Assembly: GCA_027578815.1 (NCBI GenBank)
Contig: JANBTH010000829.1
Span: 1 to 10,823, forward strand
DNA: 10,823 bases
From: Coemansia sp. RSA 1804
Lineage: Eukaryota > Kickxellomycota > Kickxellomycetes > Kickxellales > Kickxellaceae
Direction of reading: 5' to 3'
The translations under genes were made by a program, and so were the position numbers. Shown here piece after piece: positions 1-5,447 of the stretch. The notes beneath the pieces were generated by a model. It saw only the letters and a list, made by a program, of their open reading frames with translations. It did no database searches and was not told the DNA's origin. The first letter of the stretch is position 1, and each line of letters starts with the position of its first letter.

Positions 1-186
1 ACGCCGGACTTTGCTGCGTCCGTTCTGCGCGAGGAGGCCGCCAAGCTCCCGCGCAAGAGCTATCCGACTCTGGATCTAGCCGTCAAGTTCCTGGGCTCGC
101 AGATGACCGGCGCGCGCTACGATGACTTCCTCACCACGCTGTGCTACGACTCGATTGTCCGGGCGGAGGACAGATCGAAGCTTTGA
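1..186 (+). CDS. MLS1: Probable malate synthase, C-terminal fragment with peroxisomal SKL signal
   Basis: The window opens inside a coding frame that reads 61 codons to a TGA at 184-186; the 5' part lies outside. Malate synthase condenses acetyl-CoA with glyoxylate to malate in the glyoxylate cycle, and in fungi and plants it is commonly peroxisomal. Two things support the call. The last three residues are SKL, the canonical type 1 peroxisomal targeting signal. Before it is a helical segment with a DDFLTTLCYDSIV motif, which resembles the DFLT-x2-xY-x2-I block close to the end of peroxisomal malate synthases. Only about a tenth of a typical protein is visible, with no catalytic residue, so another SKL-terminated peroxisomal enzyme cannot be excluded. 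The fragment has the same GC-rich codon use as the other genes here. Confidence 0.7.
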   Translation, partial: TPDFAASVLREEAAKLPRKSYPTLDLAVKFLGSQMTGARYDDFLTTLCYDSIVRAEDRSKL

Positions 187-494
187 GCAGCATGGGGGGT
201 CTCCTTTTCCTTGCTTTCTTTCTTTCTATCTCCAGAGCTTCTTGTTTTTGTAATAGGAGCATTTCTCATCCACTTTCCAGACTCGTCGACTTGGCCGTCT
301 GACTGGTAGAAATACTCGGTGGTCACATGCGGTGCTGTGTCTGGACCCCACAAGCGTCGCGAGGCGGGTGACTTCCATTCAGCAAGCCCAATGCCAATGC
401 GAGCGTGGCGCGGAGGAAGAAAACAGTAGAATTCAGAAAGACACAACATAACATATTAGCACACAACAATCTGCACAACACATCGCCGGACGCA
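187..494 (+). other. Spacer: malate synthase 3' end and WDR70 promoter/leader
   Basis: This is a 308-bp stretch with no gene of its own. A pyrimidine-rich tract at about 199-246 probably belongs to the 3' UTR or terminator of the upstream gene. The last ~65 bp before the WDR70 ATG are rich in A and C and look unstructured, like a leader. Two short ORFs lie upstream of and out of frame with WDR70: 327-371 (14 codons plus stop) and 391-429 (12 codons plus stop, with a second in-frame ATG at 397). I see no clear TATA box. The transcription start cannot be placed from sequence alone. Confidence 0.5.
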
Positions 495-2195
495 ATGGGA
501 CTGGGCGACGAGCTGCGCAAGTACATACCGCATGACTTTGGCAAGAAGAAGGAGAAGCATGGCAATAGATGGGGGGAGGAATCGAGGGCTGAGGCGCCGG
601 AGCCAGAGCGAGAGCCAGAAATGGAGCCAGAAATGGAGCCAGAGGTAGAACCAGGGGCGGGGGCTGTGGAGCGGCCCGCAGAAAGCACACGGGATCAGGC
701 AGACGCCAGCAGCAGCAGAGCGGACGACGAACCGCCCCCTACGGGGCAGCACATCATGCTGCGGGGCCACACGAAGGCCGTATCAGCGCTGGCATGGGAT
801 CCGTCGGGCGCGGTGCTGGTAAGCGGGGAGCACGGGGCGCAGGTGCGGATCTGGGACTTTTCGCAGGTCGAGAGCAGCATCGGGAGCAGCAGCGTGTACG
901 AGACGCGGCGGACGGTGGAGGCGTGGGGCGGGCAGCAGACGCACGCGGCGGCGTTCAACCGCACCGGCCGGGTGGTGGCCTGCGCAACAGGCGACCCGCG
1001 CGCCAAGCTGCTGGCACTCGACGGCAGCAGCAGCCGCGGAGGGACTGTTGTCAACGAGCTGCCGCGCGGCGACATGTATATCCGCGACCTGCGGCGCACC
1101 ACGGGGCACGTGGCGCCGCTGACGTCGGTCGATTGGCACCCGCTGCGCGACGACGAGCTGCTGACCGCCGGAGCCGACTCGACGGTGCGGATCTGGAACT
1201 GCGAGCGGCCCAAGAGCGGTACCCAGCTCCACGTCATTGTGCCGCGCGCGCGGTCGGCCGGCAGGGCCGGGCCGTCGCGTGTCCCGGTGACGGCGTGCGC
1301 GTACGCGGCGGACGGGTCGGCCATTGCGGCGGCGCATGCGGACGGGTCGCTGGCGCTGTGGCCGGCACGCGGGCCGTTCCTCCGGCCCATCGCGAGCACC
1401 ATGAACGGCACGACGGAGGCGTCGGACGCAGCCGCTTCGTGCGTGGCGTTCTCCCCCGACTCGCGGCTCCTGGCCACGCGGAGCAGCGACCGCGGCGGCA
1501 GCGTGCGCGTGTGGGACGTCCGCAGCGCCAAGGCGCCCGTGGCCGCGGTCCACGCGCTGCCGTGCGCCGCAGCCGAGGCCAGCGTTGCGTTCAGCCCGGC
1601 GGGCCGCCATCTGCTGGCGGGCGTCGACCGCGGCGGCGGCGGGGCGCTTGCGCTGCTGCGCGCCGACTCGCTGGCCGTGGCGCGCTGGATCGAGCCGCCG
1701 TTTGCCAGCAGCAGCGGCGCTGGCGGCGTGGTGCGTGCGCTGTGGCATCCGCGGGCCAACCAGATCGCCGTCGCCTCCGCCGCGGGCGACATCGCCGTGA
1801 TGTACGACGACGCCGGCTCCCACGGCGGCGCGCTGCTGTGCGCCGGCAAGAAGCCGCGCCGCCGCCGCATTGCGTCTTCAGGCGAGGCCGTGGCGCCGGG
1901 CGCCATCGTCGCGCCGCACGCGCTCCCTCTGTTCCGCGACGACTCCAGTGCGCTCGCTGCAAGCAAGCGCCGCGCCGCGCCCGGCTCCGCCAACCGCCCG
2001 CGCCCGCCGCCCGCCGTTGCCGGCCACGGGCGCGGCGGCAGCATCGGCGTCAACGAGACGCAGCACATCATGAAGTCGCTTATCAAGGACACCACGCGCG
2101 ACGAGGACCCGCGCGAGGCGCTGCTCAGGTTCGCCGACTCTGCTGCTGGCGACGACGACGATGGCGCGCTGCCGCCCGCGAAGCGCCGGAAATGA
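495..2195 (+). CDS. wdr70: WDR70 (GAD-1 type) WD40-repeat protein
   Basis: The product is a 566-residue WD40 protein. It matches WDR70 family landmarks throughout. The first blade has LRGHTKAVSALAWDPSG (89-105) and ends in RIWD (118-121). A DMYIRDLRRTTGH segment corresponds to the family's GDQYIVDMANTKGH. Later come SVDWHP, STVRIWN and VRALWHPRANQI. The tail carries HALPLFRDD, a VAGHGRGGSIG loop, a DPREALLRFAD motif and a final basic PPAKRRK that could be an NLS. In fission yeast and human cells WDR70 works with the CUL4-DDB1 ubiquitin ligase to promote H2B monoubiquitination and DNA-end resection; the same role here is inferred. The N-terminal ~85 residues are charged and disordered. ATG 495 is the first in-frame ATG, with G at -3 and +4; the open frame continues upstream only without an ATG. 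It is somewhat shorter than human WDR70, mostly in the disordered N-terminus. Confidence 0.93.
   Translation: MGLGDELRKYIPHDFGKKKEKHGNRWGEESRAEAPEPEREPEMEPEMEPEVEPGAGAVERPAESTRDQADASSSRADDEPPPTGQHIMLRGHTKAVSALAWDPSGAVLVSGEHGAQVRIWDFSQVESSIGSSSVYETRRTVEAWGGQQTHAAAFNRTGRVVACATGDPRAKLLALDGSSSRGGTVVNELPRGDMYIRDLRRTTGHVAPLTSVDWHPLRDDELLTAGADSTVRIWNCERPKSGTQLHVIVPRARSAGRAGPSRVPVTACAYAADGSAIAAAHADGSLALWPARGPFLRPIASTMNGTTEASDAAASCVAFSPDSRLLATRSSDRGGSVRVWDVRSAKAPVAAVHALPCAAAEASVAFSPAGRHLLAGVDRGGGGALALLRADSLAVARWIEPPFASSSGAGGVVRALWHPRANQIAVASAAGDIAVMYDDAGSHGGALLCAGKKPRRRRIASSGEAVAPGAIVAPHALPLFRDDSSALAASKRRAAPGSANRPRPPPAVAGHGRGGSIGVNETQHIMKSLIKDTTRDEDPREALLRFADSAAGDDDDGALPPAKRRK
600..653 (+). repeat. 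12-bp in-frame tandem repeat encoding EPEx units in WDR70
   Basis: Residues 36-53 of the WDR70 product are four EPEx units (x = R, M, M, V) followed by a final EP. At DNA level the two central units are identical 12-mers (GAGCCAGAAATG) and the flanking ones have diverged. This is an acidic, Pro-rich low-complexity expansion within the disordered N-terminus, where other WDR70 proteins also carry Glu-rich tracts. Confidence 0.75.
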
Positions 2196-2326
2196 AAAGC
2201 CCGCCAATGTATATTTTCTCTTGCCTTTTGTGTTTTGCCGAGAGGGATGATAAAGCTGAAAATAGAAATGAAATACGGAAAAAAGGCACAAAAAAGGTAA
2301 AAACACCAGGTAAATCACGCGCCGGC
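2196..2326. other. Convergent 3' junction between WDR70 and NOP56
   Basis: Only 131 bp separate the WDR70 stop codon on the + strand from the NOP56 stop codon on the - strand. The spacer is AT-rich, with T-rich sequence just after the WDR70 stop and A-rich sequence before the NOP56 stop, so each strand reads T-rich downstream of its own gene. It must hold both 3' ends, which are likely to lie close together or to overlap. I see no clear hairpin terminator, nor is one expected for RNA polymerase II genes. Confidence 0.5.
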
Positions 2327-3805
2327 TTACTTCTTCTTCTTCTTGTCCTTCTTGTCCTTCTTGTCGCTCTTGTCCTTCTTCGCCTTCTTGTCCTTCTTGC
2401 TGGCCGAGCCAGGCGCCGCAGCCTCATCATCGCCCGAGGCTCCCCGCTTCTTCTTCGTCGGCGTGGGCGGCACCACGTCCATCTCGTCATTGTCGGCAAG
2501 GTCGGTGTCGGCAAGCGCCTTGAGCACCTTCTCCATCGTCTCGCTGTTCTTGGACGGCTGCGCGCCGGTCTCGTAGAAGTTCAGGCGGTCCTCCACCTGC
2601 AGCCGAAGCGCCTCGCCGAACTTGGCCGTCGGCGTGTCGGTGAAGCAGTCGATCCGGGACGCAATGGTCGCCTTGTTGGCGAGGAACCGCGAGATGCGGC
2701 CCTTGTTCTTGGTGCCGGCGCGTCCGATGAACGAGGAGTTGTAGATGAGGCCGTACTTGGGCGTCTTTCCACGCGTCTTCAGCGCGCGGAAGAGCGCCTT
2801 CTCGGCGCCCAGGATCTGCACCGTCGACGCCGGGTACTTGCTGAGATTCGTCAGCGATCCGGCGTGCGCTATCAGCCGGGCGCCCACCGTGTCGCCGATG
2901 AGCGCGGCCAGGTTGGGCGCCACGACGCTCATCTTGCTCAGCAGGTACTCGTGCAGCGTCTTGCGGTACTCGGTGAGCGAGACCACGCGCATCGCAAAGC
3001 TCTCGATGTTGAGCAGGTCGATTTCCGAGATATCCGTGCCCATCGACGCGCGCGCAGCATCGACAATCTGGCGCGACACCGCGTCGTCCTCGGTGATCTC
3101 GGTGAGCATGTCGATGGAGTCGTCGCCAAGCGTGCCCTTGTTCTTGATGGCCCTGGCGAGCCTCGCGTACCTGTAATGGTCGGTGACGATCTTGGCCAGC
3201 TCGGGGAAATGCCACCCGTACCATTCGCGCACGCGCATCGAGAACACATTCAGGTCCTTGTCCAGCTGGTCCAGCAGCGATATCGCCTGGATGATCATGT
3301 TGTCCGACCTGTTGACGTTGAACTTGACCTTTGCCCGCGAGTACGCGTGGCCCAGCCCGAGCTGCGCCTTCGCCAGGTCCCCGGCCTTCAGCTGCGCAAC
3401 CATTTTTTCCCCGTGCAGACGGATCCCGCGAATCAGCTCCTGCGCTACCTCCTCGGTCGTGCACTGGATCCCCGTCGCCGCCTTGATCGACCCGGCCAGA
3501 TTGCGGTCGCTGACCCCGAGCAGGCTCCCCTTGCTGCTGCTGCTGCTGCTCCCCACATTCAGCTCCAGGAACCCCTTCAGCCCCGCGTTGCACTCGCCCT
3601 CCGATATGTCGTTGATGCTCTCCAGCGCGTCGGCCGCGTTCTTGAACGGCGCAAACGACTTGGCCCGCACGTATTTGCTGAACTTTGCAAGATCCGTGAT
3701 TGATGCCTGCACCTCGCCCAGCTTGGCCCCGATCTTCTCTGCCTGCACCACCTCGAACAGCCCGTACCCCGAGGCCGACTCGAACAGAATGTACGAAAGG
3801 CTCAT
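2327..3805 (-). CDS. NOP56: Nucleolar protein NOP56, box C/D snoRNP core
   Basis: The 492-residue product is a clear NOP56. It is a core protein of box C/D snoRNPs, where it pairs with NOP58 and fibrillarin to guide 2'-O-methylation of rRNA in the nucleolus. Domains in order are the NOP5NT domain (about 1-70), a Ser-rich linker (86-91), the coiled-coil/NOSIC region with KVKFNVN...DNMIIQAISLLDQLDKD (159-184) and MRVREWYGWHFPEL (190-203), and the Nop RNA-protein binding domain with HAGSLTNLSKYPASTVQILG (314-333) and KNKGRISRFLANKATIASRIDCF (367-388). The tail from about 450 is a Lys/Asp low-complexity stretch ending in five lysines, typical of eukaryotic NOP56/NOP58. The ATG has G at -3, and the N-terminus aligns with known NOP56 starts. 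The gene is convergent with WDR70 and in tandem with DHFR. No introns are needed. Confidence 0.97.
   Translation of the reverse strand: MSLSYILFESASGYGLFEVVQAEKIGAKLGEVQASITDLAKFSKYVRAKSFAPFKNAADALESINDISEGECNAGLKGFLELNVGSSSSSSKGSLLGVSDRNLAGSIKAATGIQCTTEEVAQELIRGIRLHGEKMVAQLKAGDLAKAQLGLGHAYSRAKVKFNVNRSDNMIIQAISLLDQLDKDLNVFSMRVREWYGWHFPELAKIVTDHYRYARLARAIKNKGTLGDDSIDMLTEITEDDAVSRQIVDAARASMGTDISEIDLLNIESFAMRVVSLTEYRKTLHEYLLSKMSVVAPNLAALIGDTVGARLIAHAGSLTNLSKYPASTVQILGAEKALFRALKTRGKTPKYGLIYNSSFIGRAGTKNKGRISRFLANKATIASRIDCFTDTPTAKFGEALRLQVEDRLNFYETGAQPSKNSETMEKVLKALADTDLADNDEMDVVPPTPTKKKRGASGDDEAAAPGSASKKDKKAKKDKSDKKDKKDKKKKK
2330..2402 (-). repeat. Lys/Asp-rich low-complexity tail of NOP56
   Basis: A run of AAG and GAC codons on the - strand encodes KKD-type repeats that form the last ~24 residues of NOP56. 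On the + strand this appears as repeated CTTCTTGTC units. Such tails are nucleolar-retention and RNA-binding features of NOP56/NOP58; the exact repeat number usually varies between species. Confidence 0.7.
3533..3550 (-). repeat. AGC trinucleotide microsatellite, six Ser codons in NOP56
   Basis: Six consecutive AGC codons on the - strand (a CTG/TGC run on +) encode Ser86-Ser91. They lie in the linker between the N-terminal domain and the coiled-coil region. CAG/CTG-class repeats like this are prone to length change; the frame is preserved. Confidence 0.8.
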
Positions 3806-4058
3806 TTCCGTTTCTCTCTTTTCTTAGAAGGAGAATAAAGTCAAGTGTTAGCAGAATAGAATAAAGAAACAAACTCTTTACGCATCAAGAAATAAAAAAG
3901 AAAGAGAAAAACTGTATGCTATTGTTTTTTTGCCTTTTTGTTTTCAGTGCTTGAAACCTTTTTTTTTTTCTGTTCTGCTTGTTCTGTTCCAAAACTAGTG
4001 AAATGCCCTTTGCCCAAGTAATTTTTTTTTTTTTTTCCAGATCAAAGGTAAAGAAAAA

Positions 4059-4068
4059 GAAAATTTTT
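4059..4068 (-). promoter_or_regulatory. RRPE-like motif upstream of NOP56
   Basis: On the - strand this reads AAAAATTTTC, which agrees with the first ten positions of the budding-yeast ribosomal RNA processing element AAAAATTTTCA; the next base is T rather than A. It lies about 254 bp upstream of the NOP56 ATG. RRPE drives ribosome-biogenesis genes such as NOP56 in Saccharomyces, but the surrounding DNA is AT-rich, so a chance match is quite possible. Confidence 0.3.
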
Positions 4069-4081
4069 TATTTGGCACATC

Positions 4082-4098
4082 CTGATCGGCTTGATCAG
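4082..4098. repeat. Perfect inverted repeat CTGATC-5nt-GATCAG
   Basis: Six-base arms (4082-4087 and 4093-4098) are perfectly complementary around a GGCTT spacer. It lies between DHFR and the NOP56 promoter tracts and could be a dimeric factor site or an RNA hairpin in the DHFR 3' UTR. Confidence 0.5.
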
Positions 4099-4122
4099 TT
4101 CAGTCCAGCTAATACAACATAG

Positions 4123-4157
4123 CCCCCCCCCCCCCCGATTACCGATTGCCGATTACC
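4123..4157. repeat. 14-C homopolymer followed by three 7-bp units
   Basis: An uninterrupted run of 14 C (4123-4136) is followed by GATTACC, GATTGCC, GATTACC (4137-4157), three near-identical 7-mers. On the - strand the tract is G14, which could form stacked G structures in DNA or in the DHFR transcript if the 3' UTR reaches this far. The run length may also be affected by sequencing error. Confidence 0.7.
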
Positions 4158-4237
4158 AGATGCTGCGTATAAAAATAGAATGGGGAATAAATAAAAATAA
4201 CAAGGCTGTTTTGCGTCAAAAAGGGATAAGCGCCAGC

Positions 4238-5056
4238 TCACTCACCCGCTCTCTCTCCTGCGTCTGCTTCCCTATTCTTCTCGTACAGGAGAAACTCGTA
4301 CTCAATCCCGCCCTCGACCTGCGGGCCGCTGGGCACCGCGAAGGAAACAACCTCCTCGAGGCGGCTGTGCGGCTGCAGGCTGAATCGGTTGTTGTCCATC
4401 TGCGGGAAGAAGGCATCGCATGCGTTGCACTTCTCCTCATCGTGCAGCTGCACGTAGGTGATGAGCACCTGCAAGTGGCGGTCGTTCATGTTGAGGGCCT
4501 CGTTGTAGATTCCGCCTCCGCCAGTGATGAACACGCGGTCGATATACGCCCTCTGCTGCCCAACACTAGCCATGGGTGCTGCTGTGTCCGCGCTCAAAGC
4601 GGCGGCATTCATCTGCTCAACGAACTCGAGCGCTGCCTGTATCGACGGCTGCGTGACCGTGTACTCTGGCGTCTCGTCGTGCTTGCCGAACAGCTGCGGG
4701 TCGCTGGTTATCACTATGTTGTACCGGCCCTTGAGCGGGCGGAAGCGTTTCGGCAGCGCCTCCCACGTCTTTCTGCCCAGAATGCACGCGTTCATAACGG
4801 GCACCCCGGCTGGCGATGGTGATGATGCCGGATGGCCGAGCTTTTCGTCTGGGCTGCCCCCTTCGCCACTACCGATGCTGCTGCCGGGCGCCTGCTGCCA
4901 CGACGGCGGCTTGCTCTCCCCGGTGACTGTTGTTGTCACCCGGTGGAAGTACGCGAGGTCCTTGGCTAGCCGCCACGGGTTCTGCTTCCCGATGGCGATG
5001 CCGTGGTTCTTGACTGCTGCCGCTACAATCACAATCAGCGTATCTGTCACAGACAT
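4238..5056 (-). CDS. DFR1: Dihydrofolate reductase
   Basis: The 272-residue product is DHFR, which reduces dihydrofolate to tetrahydrofolate with NADPH for thymidylate, purine and methionine synthesis. Landmarks are the N-terminal strand LIVIVAAAV (7-15), the Met20-type loop with NPWRLAKDLAYFHRVT (26-41), ILGRKTWEALP (92-102), RPLKGRYNIVITS (106-118), VFITGGGGIYNEAL (175-188), ITYV (199-202), CDAFFP (213-218) and YEFLLYEK (253-260). Asp33 is the likely catalytic acid; fungal and animal enzymes normally have Glu there. A Ser/Pro/Gly-rich insert (about 45-86) and a smaller one (about 150-170) lengthen it beyond most DHFRs. There is no thymidylate synthase fusion, as expected for fungi. ATG 5054-5056 is the first in-frame ATG; the open frame extends upstream only without one. 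It is divergent from the PPR gene. Confidence 0.96.
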   Translation of the reverse strand: MSVTDTLIVIVAAAVKNHGIAIGKQNPWRLAKDLAYFHRVTTTVTGESKPPSWQQAPGSSIGSGEGGSPDEKLGHPASSPSPAGVPVMNACILGRKTWEALPKRFRPLKGRYNIVITSDPQLFGKHDETPEYTVTQPSIQAALEFVEQMNAAALSADTAAPMASVGQQRAYIDRVFITGGGGIYNEALNMNDRHLQVLITYVQLHDEEKCNACDAFFPQMDNNRFSLQPHSRLEEVVSFAVPSGPQVEGGIEYEFLLYEKNREADAGERAGE

Positions 5057-5447
5057 CTCTTCTAAGAAAGAAAGAATAGTAGCAATAATAAATGGTATGC
5101 AGTATGGAATATGAAGAGTCAAGGAAGGAAGTGGCTTACGTGAGAAAGATTCGCAACACTTGTGCCCCTTATCCCCCTCCCCCCGCCTGTAGCATTCAGT
5201 AGATGCTAACAGCCGTTGATCGTTGATTTGCTCTGTTTTAATAATCTAGTTTCTTTTTTTTTTTTTTCACTCGTTTATCCAGTCGTCCTCTGCTTGATCC
5301 GTCTACAGGCTTTTTTTTTTTGTTCGTTTCTTGCGCAATAAATATACATATCACTATTATTACTATTATTAGACGGCGCTTTTACTTCTACTGCTCCTTT
5401 TTTTTCAACCGCAAAGAAGCACTGCATTTCCTTCAAATACCACTAGA
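5057..5447. promoter_or_regulatory. Divergent promoter region between DHFR and the PPR gene
   Basis: This 391-bp AT-rich spacer separates two outward-reading genes and must hold both promoters. It has T runs on + of 14 (5254-5267), 11 (5311-5321) and 8 (5398-5405). It also has a TATA-like AAATATACATA about 100 bp before the PPR ATG, a perfect 8-bp palindrome TTGCGCAA (5331-5338), a direct repeat GTTGATC-GTTGATT near 5214-5227 and a small AGCAT/ATGCT inverted repeat (5191-5207). I see no MCB box (ACGCGT), the usual G1/S element of yeast DNA-synthesis genes. Confidence 0.6.

Larger units (their letters stand above)
3806..4237 (-). promoter_or_regulatory. NOP56 upstream region and DHFR 3' end
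   Basis: This 432-bp spacer has no gene. It serves as the promoter region of NOP56 and the 3' region of DHFR, both on the - strand. Relative to NOP56 it has poly(dA) tracts of 11 (3959-3969) and 15 (4022-4036), which in fungi commonly keep promoters free of nucleosomes. Further out come an RRPE-like AAAAATTTTC (4059-4068), a perfect hairpin (4082-4098), a 14-C run on + (4123-4136) and a short tandem repeat (4137-4157). DHFR polyadenylation probably falls in the AT-rich part at about 4165-4230. I find no PAC-type element (GCGATGAG). Confidence 0.55.

Noticed and set aside
405..494. Upstream extension of the WDR70 frame by 30 codons
   Set aside because: It has no ATG and would need to start at GTG; it lacks family similarity. 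ATG 495 is used.
794..3703. A 969-codon open frame on the + strand crossing WDR70 out of frame, the spacer, and NOP56 antisense
   Set aside because: Its translation is Arg/Ala-rich with no domain, and it overlaps two genes with clear homology. It is a product of GC-rich codon use.
4922..4940. Inverted repeat GGTGAC-7nt-GTCACC inside DHFR
   Set aside because: It lies in coding sequence (Val-Thr-Thr-Thr-Val-Thr) where codon choice explains it. The arms are only 6 bp, with no sign of a mobile element.
5057..5122. 22-codon hydrophobic N-terminal extension of DHFR
   Set aside because: The only possible initiator is TTG. The extension has no basic residues for a targeting signal, and DHFR homology begins at the ATG at 5056.
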